Below, in pieces: positions 40,147 through 52,420 of a stretch of 64,000 nt of DNA. A program made the translations under genes and the position numbers. The notes beneath the pieces were generated by a model. That model saw nothing but the letters and a program-made list of their open reading frames with translations, had not been told where the DNA came from and did no database searches. Numbering within the stretch: position 1 is the stretch's first letter; each line of letters begins with the position of its first letter. The DNA is taken from NCBI GenBank assembly GCA_905221605.1, contig CAJNDS010002353.1:370192-434191 (forward strand), given 5' to 3'. Origin of the DNA: Symbiodinium natans (taxonomy: Eukaryota; Sar; Dinophyceae; Suessiales; Symbiodiniaceae).

Positions 40147-43100
40147 TGAAAGCCCTACACCCTACACCCTAAACCCTCAACCCTAAAACCCCTGAAACTA
40201 GCCCGAAGCCCTGCACCCTGAAACGAACCCCATAGGCCCCAAAGCCCTGAACCCCAGAAAGCTACAAGCCCTGAAAGCTCTGAACCGTAAACCTTGAGCC
40301 CCAAAGCCCCTGAAACCCCAGAAGCACTAAACCCTAACCCGAACCCCGAAAGCCCTGAAACCCCGGAAAGCCCTAAACCCTAAGCCCTAAACCCGAAACC
40401 CTAAACCCGCAACCCTAAACCCTGAACCCTAAACCCTAAACCCTATACTAAACCCTCAACCCTAAACCCTAAACCCTAAACAGAAAGCCCCAGCCTCCCA
40501 AAGCCCTGAAATCACCTAAGCCCGGAACCCTAAACCCTAAACCCCGAAAGCCCCAGAAAGCCCCAGAAAGCCCTAAGCCCTAGAAAGCCCTAAGCCCTAA
40601 ACCCTAAACCCTAACCCTAAGCCATAAACCCTAAACCCTAAACCCTAAACCCAAAAGTCCTGGAAAGCCCAAAAGGCCTGGCCTGGTTCCCTCCACCGCG
40701 TAGTCCTGCGGCGCGATCTGGGGCCGGGCCTGGCTGGTTTAAGGCTTGGGGTTTAGGGTTTAGGGTGTAGGGTTTGGGGTTTAGGGTTTAGGGTTTGGGG
40801 TTCAGGGTTTAGGGTTTGGGGTTTAGGGTTTAGGGTTTAGGGTTTAGGGTTTGGGGTTGCTGGATTTCAGGGCTTCTTCTTGGTGGGGGCAGAGGGTTAT
40901 CAGGGTTTCGGGGTTTTGGCACTTCTTAAGGCTTTCCGGATCTTTGGGGACTTTAGGGGGTTTTTAGGGGTTTTTAGGGGTTGAAGGGTTTTTAGTTTTT
41001 AGGGGTTTTTAGGGGTGTTTAGGGGTTTTTAGGGGTTTTAGGGGTTGAGGGTTGTAAGTTTTTATGTGTTTTTAGGGGTTTTTAGGTGTTTTTTAAGTGT
41101 TTTTATGGGTTTTTAGGTGTTTTTAGGTGTTTTTAGGTGTTTTTAGGGGTTTTTAGGTGTTTTTAGGGTCTTTTTATGTGTTTTAGGTGTGTTTAGGTGT
41201 TTTTAGGGGTTTTTAAGTGTTTTTATGGGTTTTGAAGTGTTTTTAGGGGTTTTTAGGTGTTTTTAGGGGTTTTTAGGGGTTGAGGGTTTTTAGTTTTTAG
41301 GGGTTTTTCGGGGTTGAGGGTTTTTAGGTGTTTTTAGGGGTTTTTAGGGGTTGAGGGTTTTTAGTTTTTGGGGTTTAGGGTTTCAGGATTTCAGGGGCTG
41401 TTAGGCTCTGGATTGAGGGTTTAGCCGGTTTAGGGCTTTCCGGTTCAGGGTTCAGGGTTCAGGGTTTAGGGTTTAGGGTTTAGGGTTTAGGGTTTAGGGC
41501 TTAGGGCTTAGGGTTTAGGAGCTTTCAGGGTCGTGGGGGGTTTTGTTTACTTTTTGGCGGTTTGGGGGCTTGGCAGCGTTTTGAAGTTCGGATTTGAGTG
41601 TTTTGGAGAGTTGGGTCTAGAGATTAGGCCTAAGGGGTTGAGGGTTCAGGGTTTAGGGATTAGGGTTTGGGGTTCAGGGTTTAGGGTCCAGCAAAACCCC
41701 TCAACTATCCTCTAACAGGTGCTTTGCTGGGCTCCCTAGTCAAAGTAGTTGGGAGTTTAGGGTTTAGGGTTTGAGGTTTAGGGTTTAGGGTTTAGGGTTT
41801 AGGGCTTAGGGTTTAGGGTTTATAGCGCTTGCAGCTTCAGAGCAAGATACCACATTTTAGAGAAGTGACCATAGAAGACATCCTAATGTTCTCAGGATCC
41901 GAGGCTACATGGCTTCCAGGAATGCAGGACCGCGGCTTCGCGAAAGCAGGTCATCCCCCCAGGGCACCCCCCTGATGCTCAAGATGATCCTAAAGCCTAA
42001 ACCCTAACCCTGAACCCTAAACCCTAAACCCTAAACGGGGCTTTAGAATGCTAGACCCCACCTTGAAGGAATCCTATACCCTGAACCCTAAACCCTAAAC
42101 CCTAAACCCTAAATCCTGAACCCTAAACCCTAAACCCCAAACCCTAAACCCTAAACCCTAAACCCTAAACCCTAAATCCTAAGCTACGCGCTGAACCATC
42201 CTTGCGCCCTCGGCCTCAAACCCAATACCCAGAACCTAGTGGGACCCTAAGTGCAAGAGCCTTAACCCCCAAACCGACAAAACCCCCCAACCCTAAAACC
42301 CTAAACTCCTAAACCCTAAACCCTAAACCCTAAACCCTAAAACCCTAAACTCCTAAACCCTAAGCCCCTCCCCGGACCCGTATGTCAGACAAAAAAAACC
42401 TAAACCCCACAACCCAAAACCCAAAAAAAAACAACAACCCAAAAACCCAAAAGCACAAAAACAAACACAAAAACACATAAACACAAAAACCCAAAAACCC
42501 CCAAACCCAAAAACCCAAAAACCCAAAAACCCAAAAACCCAAAGACCCAAAGACCCAAAAACACAAAAAGAAAAAAACTGAACCCTTAACCCCTCGAAAG
42601 GCCTGGCCACATTGCACGGTGCTTGGGAAGGCCACGAGGCGATCCTCTCTCGCCCCGGGTTTGGGGTTTAGGGTTTAGGGTTTAGGGTTTCGGGTTTCGG
42701 GTTTCGGGTTTCGGGTTTAGGGTTTAGGGTTTAGGGTTTAGGGTTTAGGGTTTAGGGTTTAGGGTTTAGGGTTTAGGGTTTAGGGTTTAGGGTTTAGGGC
42801 GTCGTCTCTTACTATTCTAGAATCTTCGTAGGGAGGAGGCCTTGGGATCCTGGGTTCCCTCGTAGCCCCCTAAACCCCAAACCGCAAACCCCAACCCTAA
42901 ACCCACTACCTAGTTCCCTCATCTTCAAGGGAGTATATAGAATTACCTAGTTCCCTCATTCCCTCTTCCGATTCGACCTCGTCTCGTTGCCGTGACGGGC
43001 TTTCGGGGGGCAGGAGGTGTTTCGGGAGTTGGTTCAGGGTTTAGGGTTTAGGGCTTGTAGGGCTTGAGGGTCTAAGGGTCAGGGGGTTAGGTTTCGTGGG

Positions 43101-43725
43101 CCGACTCTTATCAGAATGGGTACTTCGGGCTAGTTCGTTTCAGAAGTATGTAGGGGGTTAGAAGGGAACCCTAAACCCTAAACCCGGGTTTAAACCCTAT
43201 TGGGAATGACTTAGGCTCCCGTCTGAGCCTTCGAACCCGGGTTAGGGTTCAGGGTTTGGGGTTTAGGGCTTTAGGGTTTATCACCCCAAAACCTGAAACC
43301 CGCAAAGCCCGCCCACCCAAAAAAAGCATAACTCTAAACCCGGGAGACAAGGGTATTTCCCCGAATAGGGGTACCCTTGATATACCCCCAAATAAGATGA
43401 CTCTTGTTATAAGAAGCCCCAAAAAGGGTACCCCTTCTTTCGGCAACACCCGAAATCTCACAAGCGCCTAGACTTGGAGAACGGTGGATGTTGTTTATTA
43501 CAAGTACACCTCCCCCCCCCCCCCCCCCCCCCTCCCCCAAAAAGGACACCCAGTATGTACACTCACCAGTATTGCACACGGAGCCAGCTAACCAGCGATA
43601 TAAACCCCAAGCCCTAAACCCCAATCCCTAGACCCTAAACCCTAGACCCGACAACCGTAAGCCCTAAACCCTAGACCCTAAAACCCTAAAACCCTAAACC
43701 CTAAACCCCCGAAATCACGGCTCAC
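40147..43725. repeat. Repeat-dominated region
   Basis: CCCTAAA and CCCGAAAG variants 40155-40665, a possible exon at 40685-40735 (ARPQIAPQDYAVEGT, minus), TTTAGGG 40745-40855, a 10-base variant TTTTTAGGGG/TTTTTAGGTG 40940-41365, TTTAGGG 41450-41520 and 41755-41822, CCCTAAA 42000-42185 and 42280-42365, CCCAAAAA array 42405-42580, TTTAGGG 42660-42800, palindromic family S relative 42908-42968, C-run 43510-43532, CCCTAAA 43600-43710. Confidence 0.65.
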
Positions 43726-43795
43726 CCACAATGGCAGCCACGTTGCGTAGCTGGGGTCGAAGTGCTCCCCTTTGAGGGAGATGGCGAAGGGTATC
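43726..43795 (-). CDS. Coding island, possible exon
   Basis: Acceptor CCCAAG, donor GTGAGC. One frame reads IPFAISLKGEHFDPSYATWL with G/C third positions; the frame that would follow the exon at 44278 in phase reads GYPSPSPSKGSTSTPATQRG instead. It is coding-like, but membership is open. Confidence 0.4.
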
Positions 43796-44277
43796 CTTGG
43801 GAGAGGGCGGTTGAGGGTAGGGTTTAGGGCTTAGGGCTTAGGGCTTATAGAGTATAGGGTTTAGGGTTTGGGGTGTAGGTTCAGGGTTTACGGTTTACGT
43901 AGGGTTCGGGGTGTAGGCTTCAGAGCACCACGTCGAGACCATGTATGCTTCGGTCTGTGAGAAAATATGCAAATACATCTCTTGTTCTCCTACAACCTTG
44001 ATCTGCTTCATTCTCGCAAAAAAAGAACCCTGCAGCTCATTTCAAGACAGATACTACCATGACCCTGGGTTCCCCCCTTCAATGACCTTAGGCAGCCCAC
44101 CCTCTAACATCCTATAACCCGAAACCCTACCTAGAACCTTAAAACCCGACAACCCTAAAACCCTAAAAGCCTAAAACCCTAAAACCCTAAAACCCTACAA
44201 CCCTAAACCCTAAAACCCTAAACCCTAATAGCACTGAGCCTTCAACGTCAGCCCAATCCCCAAAAACTTTGCCAAAC

Positions 44278-44929
44278 CATGCATCCCCCGGACGACAGGC
44301 GTGGGCGATGTCTCGTAGAGGTTGCCGCGCGGCCGGAAGTAGAGCACCGATCCTGAGATGGCATCGGGCAAGGAAAAGAAACCAACAAACCGGTTTAGGG
44401 TTTAGGGTTCAGGGTTCAGGGTTTAGGGTTTAGGGTTTAGGGTTTAGGGTTTAGGGTTTAGGGTTTAGGGTTTAGGGTTTAGGGTTTAGGGTTTAGGGTT
44501 TAGGGTTTAGGGTCCAAGGTTTAGGGCTTAGGGCTTATGGCTTAGGGCTTAGGGCTACCTGGGGCTCCACTTGCCCACGATTTTGGGGGGCTAGTCGCTG
44601 GAGTCAGGGGGCGTTAGAACTACAAATTGGGATGTTCCCCCCTGATACTAACAGTCCTTACTAGGGATTATCGTACCTCCTTTTAATCCCCCTGAAGGAC
44701 TGTTAGTATAAGGGGTGACTTCCCAACCTAAACCCTAAACCCTAAACCCTAAACCCTAAACCACCCTATGTGCCCTTATGGTTTGGGAGGCACAGGTACA
44801 CTCTGTAGTGCCTCAGGGGACTCCTAACGCTCAAACCCGGTGACCAAATCGAACCCCGAGCTCCAAAAAACACGACGAAAACTCTAAACATCCTGAACTC
44901 TCACCCGCGAAACATCCTGACCACAACCC

Positions 44930-44960
<31 letters not shown>

Positions 44961-46824
44961 AAAAAAAAAACAAAGCCGAGACTCCCGAAGCCACAAGCCC
45001 CTAAACTCCAGCATAAGGCCTAAAAAAAAAACCCTAGATCCACAAACCCGTGAAGCCACAAACCCTAAACCCCTAAACCCTTAAAGCCTAAAACCCCCCA
45101 AACCACCTAAACCCTAAACCCTAAACCCTAAACCTCTTGAGCCTCATCAGCGCCACTCTGCTGCCGGGCCACGGCTGTCGCAGCTCTTGGGCCCGGTGTA
45201 CAAACCCGCGGCCGGCGACGCGCTGCCGCTCAGTGGCCCTGGCGCTTCTTAGGGTTTAGGGTTGCGGGTTTCGGGTTTAGGTTTTGGCGCTTCGGGCTTC
45301 GGGTTTAGGGTTTAGGGTTTAGGGTTTGGGGCTTCGAGTTGAGGATTTGGGGCTTCGGGTTTTAACGTTGAGGGTTTTGGGTTTAGAGCGGGAAGGGTTG
45401 GCGTGGGGTTTAGATGGGCTTGTACGAGGCTTGTTTGGGTTTCAGATAGGGTTTAGGGCTTATGTAGCCCGAGCGAAGTAAGCCCAAAGCCCCCCTCCCC
45501 AACAAAAATCGGAGCATTCCTCCTGGCCGGCCAACAAACGCCCCCTAAACAGGGGGGAGGCTCCAAAAGGCCCCGGTAGGGTGCCTAGGCCCTTGCGGGT
45601 TCAGGAGTCAACGAATTGAGCATGTTCGGAGTAGAGTTTAGGGTTTAGGGGTTTAGGGGTTTAGGGGTTTAGGGGTTTAGGGGCTTAGGGGTTTAGGGGT
45701 TTAGGGGTTTAGGGGTTTAGGGGTTTAGGGGTTTAGGGGCTTAGGGGCTTGGGGGCTTGGGGGTTTAGGGGTTTAGGGGTTCAGGGTTTAGGGGTTTAGG
45801 GGCTTAGGGGTTTAGGGGTTCGGGGCTAAGGACCAAGAAAGCAAGGCGCAGTGAACGAGGGCAGAGTGGAAGCCAGAACTCAAGCTTCTGGCTCTAGGGC
45901 TAGGATTGCATGCTCAGGGTTCGTAGAGCATCGGTTTAGGGTTTAGGGTTTAGGGTTTAGGGCTATGGTCGTCGAAAACCTCGTGGCTCCTCAGCCTGGA
46001 ACTCTAAACCCTAATCATAAACCCTTGCAGGAGTTCCCGACCCCAAAGCCACAAGTTCCACCAAACTCCTCTGAGCTTTAACCCCTAAATTTAACCCAGA
46101 AGCCCTGAACCCTAAAGCCCCCCCCAGACTGCCTGTGGAGAGGAGGTCGCAATTTCGGAAATCGGGCGATGAGGTATTGTAAACGAAGCGGAAATGAAGA
46201 CAGTCAGCACCTTAGTGCTTGCGCGGGGGAGTTCAGGGTTTAGGGTTTAGGGTTTAGGGTTTAGGGTTTAGGATATGGTGGGGGTACCGCTGACATACTC
46301 CCAAATACTATAACTCCTATCCCTCGTTAGTATCGGACCCCCCACCCCCCACCCCACACAAAACCCAGGGGTAATTCTTCTATCGGAAACCCCCTTATGG
46401 GGGTTTGGGGCTGGGGTGGTCGAATAAGGAAACCCAAAACCCTGCACCCGAAACCCTAATCCTGGGTGCGGGGCCGTTTTGGGGGTTAGAGAAGGGGGGT
46501 TCTGGGCTTCTGCAGGTTTTGCTCCAAAGGCAAACAGGCATCAAAGCCCTCAACATTGCGCCCCAAAATCCTAGGCCCCACAATCCACTGGCACCCTAAG
46601 AACCTTACTAAGCCGTCAGCCACAACCTAAACCCTGAAACCCTGAACCCTGAACCCTGAACCCTAAACCCTAAACCGTAAACCCTAAACCCTAAACCCTA
46701 AACCCTAAACCCTGAACCCTGAACCCTGAACCCTGAACCCTCACCCATCAGCGACCGTCTCCCCGGCGGGACGCTCGCCGCGCAGAGCGCTTGGCAAGCG
46801 AGGGCGTTGGCAGCCGTGGTGTTG
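44278..46824 (-). CDS. Unrecognised multi-exon protein gene (chain of four exons)
   Basis: Exons: 46824-46745, 46210-46133, 45244-45152, 44352-44278, all phase 1 joins. Segments: NTTAANALACQALCAASVPP, GADCLHFRFVYNTSSPDF then RNCDLLST, LYTGPKSCDSRGPAAEW, SVLYFRPRGNLYETSPTPVV then RGMHG. Donors are GT, GC, GC and GT. Cysteines and N-glycosylation-like NTS suggest an extracellular protein. No family recognised. In exons two and three another frame is also open; the one given is the only one that keeps the whole chain in phase. Confidence 0.55.
44627..44726. mobile_element. Palindromic element family P, copy 5
   Basis: TTGGGATGTTCCCCCCTGAT ACTAACAGTCC ... GGACTGTTAGTATAAGGGGT GACTTCCCAA, 100 bases. 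Confidence 0.75.
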
Positions 46825-46910
46825 CTGGCCCTTGGGCTTCTGACTCTTTGGTCTAAGGGTAGTTTAGGGTTTAGGGTTTAGGGTTTAGGGTTTCGGGTTT
46901 CGGGTGTAGG

Positions 46911-47255
46911 GTGTAGGGTTACATGGGCAATATGGTGCCCGTGGGCTTTTGACTCTTGGGGAGCCCTTATAGACTCCATAAAGCCCAAGGGGTCCAACCT
47001 TTCACGAAGGTGAGGGGCCCATAGGAAGAGACCATGTAATTTGGGTTTAGGGTTTAGGGTTTAGGGTTTAGGGTTTAGGGTTTAGGGTTTAGGGTTTAGG
47101 GTTTAGGATTTAAGGTGGTCTAAGCGTACTTCTATGGGCCCTTAACATGGTCGCTTACCTCCCTTCCAGGGTTCTGAAGTATGGGCCCTTGGGTATATAA
47201 GGGATATAAGGGGTCCCCTTTTAAGGGCGACCACGTAACTGCCCTAAGATTTGGG
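46911..47255. mobile_element. Two adjacent family T elements
   Basis: Copy one 46911-47040 (TACATGGGCAATATGGTGCC ... GGAAGAGACCATGTAA), then a TTTAGGG array, then copy two 47113-47255 (CTATGGGCCCTTAACATGGT CGCTTACC ... GGGCGACCACGTAACTGCCC). Confidence 0.45.
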
Positions 47256-47883
47256 GGCTCTTATTTCTCCCATAAAGCCCAAGGGGCCCAACCTTTCAAG
47301 AAGCTAAGGGACCATGTAAAGGGACCGGGTAACTCCCCTTGGATTAATTTTAAGGTAGGTACCTACCCTTGGATTGAAGGAGGGAGGAGGTCGGAGACTG
47401 TCACTAAGCCAAAAAAATATGTATGTTAATGTCTCTAATGTATGCCGTATATGTGAGTACATATGTATATAGGCATGAACCCGTATGAGTATATGCTAGA
47501 TTTATACACATACCACATTTGTCTACGATTGACCTTCAATGTGATATTTTGCATTCAGTTATTTACTTGCACACTTCCCTACTCATGTATAAGTGTCTGT
47601 TCACTGTCTATCTATCGGAGGGTCATCGGCCATTTGTGGTCTTAATAGGTCCGAGGGCTATAATCGGGGAACATGATATGACCTCCTCTCTACTCTCTGA
47701 AGCACCGTTTGGGGGCAGGGATTTTAGGGCTCTAGGGGCTGTAGCAGTTTAGGGCTTAGGGCAAGACCGTAAACCCTAAACCCTAGAGCCTAAACCTAAA
47801 CCCTACACCCTAAACCCTAACCCTAAACTTCAGGGTTTTAGGGCTACTGTCGAGGTCTCCCATCTCTGGCAGCTTAGGCACAC

Positions 47884-47918
47884 CGTCGCCCCGGCGTAGT
47901 CATAGTCGATGTCGAAGC
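47884..47918 (-). CDS. Coding island, possible exon (FDIDYDYAGAT)
   Basis: Acceptor TTCCAAG, donor GTGTGC. Reads GFDIDYDYAGAT with G/C third positions. It resembles neither PPR nor the transporter. Could belong to the chain at 46.8 kb, but the phase of the next exon does not fit, so a linking exon is missing or it is separate. Confidence 0.4.
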
Positions 47919-48157
47919 CTTGGAACCCCAGAAGGGCCCCTGAAGTTGAGGGTTTAGGGTTTAGGGTTCAGGGTTGGGGTTCAGGGTTCAGGGTTCAGGG
48001 TTCAGGGTTCAGGGTTCAGGGTTCAGGGTTCAGGGTTTAGGGTTTAGGGTTTAGGGTTTAGGGTTTAGGGTTTAGGGTTTAGGGTTTAGGGTTTAGGGTT
48101 TAGGGTTTAGGGTTTAGGGTTTAGGGTACACTAATTAAACCCTAAGCCCATACACCT

Positions 48158-48257
48158 TTGGGATGTTCCCCCTCATTCTGACAGTCCTTAAAAAGGCATT
48201 GTAATCGGGGGTACTATCATCCTTATTACGGACTGTTAGTATAAGGGGAACATCCCA
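48158..48257. mobile_element. Palindromic element family P, copy 6
   Basis: TTGGGATGTTCCCCCTCATT CTGACAGTCC ... GGACTGTTAGTATAAGGGGA ACATCCCA, 100 bases. Confidence 0.75.
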
Positions 48258-48599
48258 GGGTGTAAAAGCCTGGCGTGTACACCCTAAGCCCTAGACCCTT
48301 AAACCCAGAAAGCCCCCAAGACATACAAAAACCCCGAAAGACCCAACCGCAAAGCGGGGTAGCGGGGGTAGGTAATTGGGGTAATTGGGGTAATTGGGGT
48401 AATTGGGGTAATTGGGGTAATTGGGGTAATTGGGGTAATTGGGGTAATTGGGGGTAATTGCGGAAAAACTGGGGAAATTGGGATAGTTGGGGTATATGCT
48501 TGGGGCAGTTGGGGTAGTTTGGGGTACATTGGGGAAATTGGGTTTAGGGGTTGGGGCTTCTCTTGGAAAAGTTAGGTTTTCAGAGCTTCAAGGCGTATG

Positions 48600-48925
48600 G
48601 GTTTCTAGGGGGCGATTGGGGTTCACAGGGTCGGGCATGGCAAGTTTATGGCGGCTTGCAGTACTTCAAGCTGCCCCTTGATCATGTAGCAGCTCCGGTA
48701 GTGGATGCGCTTGGAGCTTCACCTTCATCACCAGAGCTTGGTAGCCCATGGGGTCCGAGAGCCCCACTCACACTCCACAGCAAGACGCGCCGTTGTGAAG
48801 ACAGCCTTCTCCGCATACGAGGGATGCTTGCCAAGGCTTGCATCCCATGCCTCACGGACTCAGGGGACCCATGGCGATGTCATAACGATGTCCAACCTGC
48901 TACTCGCAATGTCAGAGGGCTCTGA
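48600..48925 (+). CDS. Plus-strand open frame in unique sequence
   Basis: About 108 codons: WQVYGGLQYFKLPLDHVAAP, ASPSSPELGSPWGPRAPLTL, LLRIRGMLAKACIPCLTDSG, DPWRCHNDVQPATRNVRGL, stop at 48925. A second plus frame is open over part of it. It is not repeat-derived. Could be an exon or a decayed gene. Confidence 0.25.
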
Positions 48926-49439
48926 AGTCTGCCCCCCCCTGGACCCCCCCCCCCTTCAGCGGTTCGGGCGGCCATAGGGTTGTAGGGAATCGCCTGAGTT
49001 CAGGGTTTTTGGGGCTTAGGGTTCCTTACTTACTTAAGGTGCTTAAGGGGTCATGGTGGCACGAATTTGGGCACCCTTCTCGGACATTCTACATACATGC
49101 ATATGTATATACATCTAAATAAGTATCGGTAAATAAGCAAGTAAATAAATAAACCAATATATATATATATATATATGGTCACCCCCCCCCCCCCCCATGA
49201 TCCACACCTATGGTTTTCCTGTCTTCGTCTTTGTCTGAATTTCCTGACTTTTCCTCGGAAAAATGCAGTAACAACTGTACTGGAATACCAAAGGCTCTTT
49301 AATATTATCCCCTATAAAAACACTAGTGTTTTTATGTGCATTTTTGCTTCTGAAACGTGTGTCTTGCGGCTCCATAAAGTTTTAGAAGGGCAGCCATTTA
49401 GAATTTTGAGCCTTTTCAGGGTTTAGGGGTTTGTTAAAA

Positions 49440-50035
49440 TTTAGATGATCTGCGGAAGGTACCGGGGCTTCCCCAGACCATTGACAGCTTTAAAAACCAA
49501 AAAATCCTTAATTGTTTTTTGAACGGGCAGCCCTTCTAAATCTTAAGGGCTTTAAGGTATTTAAAGCCATTCAAAAACTTTCAGGATTTAAAAGGCTTTA
49601 AAGTCCTTAAAAACTTTTATCCCTTAAAGTTCTAAAATACCTTAAAAATTAAGGAAGTTAGGATTTTGGAGTTGAACATCCTAAAATCCTGTCCTGTTAA
49701 AGGCTTTGTAAAATTTACATTGTCTGGGGAAGGCACCGGGGCTTCTCCAGACCATTGGCAACTAACTTTAAAGAGCCTTAAGATCCTAAAAGGGCAGCCA
49801 CATAAATGTTTAAGCATATTCAGGTTGTCAAAAGGCTTTAAAACCTTTAAAATCCTGAGAATGTTTAAACAGAATTTTTCAGGATTCTTATAAGATTTTC
49901 AGGATTTTCAAAGTTCAGATGGTCTGGGGAGGCCCCGGTGCCTTCCCCAGACCATTTAAATGTTTAAAAGTTTTTTGAAAAATGGTCTGGGGGGCCCCGG
50001 TGCCTTCCCCAGATCATTTAAATTTGTAAAATCCT
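49440..50035. repeat. Four dispersed copies of a palindrome around GGTCTGGGGAAGGCACCGG
   Basis: Positions ~49447-49485, 49722-49762, 49918-49957 and 49980-50022. Each copy forms a hairpin (ATGGTCTGGGGAAGGC...GCCTTCCCCAGACCAT). The surrounding sequence is AT-rich and built from TTTAAAAG/CCTTAAAA words. Confidence 0.6.
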
Positions 50036-50629
50036 TGAAACCCTTAAAACCCTTAACCCTAAAAACCAAACCCGAAACCCTTATCACTAAACCCTAAACA
50101 CTCAGCACCAGACCCTAAACACTAACCCTAAAAGCCTTAACACTAAGAGCCCTTAGCACAAACTTTAGAGTTTAGGGTTTTATTTGGTTTGGGGTTTTAG
50201 CCAAGCCGCTTGACCCTAAACCTAAACCCTAGACCCTAAACTTAACACTCAACCCTAAACACAAAACACTAAACCTCGAAACCTAGACAATAAACCCTCA
50301 ACACTGAACACTAAAACCTGAACCCGAAACAACAAATCCTGAACCCTAAACCAACCCCAACCAAAAAACATGGGGTTTCAGTCTTTTCGGGGTTTTAAAA
50401 CTTCATCATTATAAGGTTTAGGGTTTTAGACACATTATCCAAGTCGCTTAACCCTAAACCCTAAACAGTAAACCCTAAACCTCTAAAACCAAAACCTAAA
50501 CACTAGACCCTAAACACTAAGCGCTGAACCCTAAACACTAAACCCTACAAACCCTAAACTGAAACCCTAAACAATAAGCACTAAACCGTAATCCCTAAAC
50601 GTGCATATGGAGAACATGGGCCCGGACTC

Positions 50630-51150
50630 CATATGCACCCGGGCCCCGGACGCCAGACTCCAGATTTCCAGAAAAAATCTGGAGTACCGGGGCCCCGGAC
50701 TCCAGACTCCAGATTTCCAGAAAAAATCTGGAGTACCGGGGCCCCGGACTCCAGACTCCAGATTTCCAGAAAAAATCTGGAGTACCGGGGCCCCGGACTC
50801 CAGACTCCAGATGTCCAGAAAAAATCTGGAGTACGGGGGCCCCGGACTCCAGACTCCAGATGTCCAGAAAAAATCTGGAGTACGGGGGCCCGGACTCCAG
50901 ACTCCAGATTTCCAGAAAAAATCTGGAGTACCCGGGGCCCCAGACTCCAGATTACAGACTCCAGAATCTGGAGTCCAGGGCCCTGGTACTCCAGATTTTT
51001 TCTGGAAATCTGGAGTCTGGAGTCTGGAGCTACTCCAGATTTTTTCTGGAAATCTGGAGTCTGGAGTCTGGAGGTACTCCAGATTTTTTCTGGAGTCCAG
51101 GGCCCCGGTACTCCAGATTTTTTCTGGAAATCTGGAGTCTGGAGTCCCCC
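50630..51150. repeat. Inverted array of a ~55-base self-complementary unit
   Basis: Six plus-orientation units (ACTCCAGATTTCCAGAAAAA ATCTGGAGTACCGGGGCCCC) to 50975, then three or four inverted units to 51150. Each unit is itself palindromic (CTCCAGATTTcc..aaatcTGGAG). The open frames on both strands follow from the repeat. Confidence 0.8.
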
Positions 51151-51214
51151 CCCTTCCCAAAACCAGCCTTCCCGAGGCCAAATGTGTGGATCATGGGGGG
51201 GGGGGGGGGGCGAG

Positions 51215-51245
<31 letters not shown>

Positions 51246-51627
51246 GTGTTTCTAGTTTCTCGGACATTTATACGTACATGAGTATGTATATAAACATAAA
51301 TCAAGAACCATGTGTATACACATATAAACCTTTCTAGTCCTCTCCTCCACCCTCCCGAGCAGTACGCAAAGCCCTTTGTGAGACCTGCGAGCTCCTTTCA
51401 GCCTGTCCAGCTTCTCTGGAAGGCTTCTCTACACAAGGGGGGCATGGAAGCGTACCATTGTTGATCTTAGGGTTTAGGGTTTAGGGTTTAGGGTTTAGGG
51501 TTTAGGGTTTAGGGTTTAGGGTTTAGGGTTTAGGGTTTAGGGTTTAGGGTTTAGGGTTTAGGGTTTAGGGTTTAGGGTTTAGGGTGCTTGTATAGAAGTC
51601 GGGCAGCATAAGGCAACGTTGGGTTGA

Positions 51628-51732
51628 CGGCGGTTCAGGGCTTCGGTGCCAGACGGGAGGCAGTAGGGCCCGACCGGGAGAGGGCTCGGCTCCACGGGCA
51701 CGGACACGTTTTCCCGGACCAGCCTGCCAGAA
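51628..51732 (-). CDS. Coding island, possible exon
   Basis: Acceptor CTGCAG. Reads GRLVRENVSVPVEPSPLPVG then PYCLPSGTEA, with G/C at almost every third position. Probably the next exon of the 57.3-52.7 kb chain, but the phase at the join is not resolved and a second frame is open. Confidence 0.4.
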
Positions 51733-52092
51733 CTGCAGGGGCCCCTCAGGGTTGAGGGTTTAGGGCTGTTTAGGGTTGAGAGTTGAGGGTTTAGGGCTGT
51801 TTAGGGTTGAGAGTTGAGGGTTGGGGGTTTAGGGCAGTTGAGGGTTTAGGGTTGAGAGTTGAGGGTTTAGGGCAGTTTAGGGTTTAGGGTTGAGAGTTGA
51901 GGGTTTAGGGCAGTTTCGGGTTGAGGGTTGAGAGTTGAGGGTTGGGGGATGAGGGTTTAGGGCTTCTTGATGCTTTTGGGGAAACCTCAGGGAGCTAATT
52001 AGGGCTTTCGGGCGGGCTTTTTGGCTTAGGCCTTCAGGAATTTCAGGGGTGTAAGAGGGCGAGGGAGTTGGGAATCTAGGGGGACGTAGGAT

Positions 52093-52420
<328 letters not shown>

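Larger units (their letters stand above)
43796..47883. repeat. Introns around the 46.8-44.3 kb exon chain
   Basis: TTTAGGG 43818-43870, CCCTAAAA 44140-44230, TTTAGGG 44393-44555, family P copy 5, C19/A19 run 44930-44970, CCCTAAA 45095-45132, TTTAGGG 45250-45330, 8-base GGGGTTTA 45635-45830, TTTAGGG 45933-45962 and 46236-46273, CCCTAAA 46630-46742, TTTAGGG 46863-46915 and 47042-47108, family T elements, AT-rich 47400-47620. Confidence 0.7.
47919..51627. repeat. Repeats and AT-rich unique sequence
   Basis: TTTAGGG/TTCAGGG 47948-48128, family P copy 6, nine GGGGTAATT units 48370-48455, the plus ORF, TA microsatellite 49155-49178 with poly-C, AT-rich 49200-50040, degenerate CCCTAAACACTAA 50050-50600, inverted 55-base array, poly-G and TA microsatellite 51195-51242 (an inverted relative of 49075-49210), TTTAGGG 51470-51588. 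Confidence 0.65.

Noticed and set aside
50567-51337. Frames of 130-234 codons on both strands
   Set aside because: They follow from the inverted 55-base array; the two strands give near-mirror proteins.
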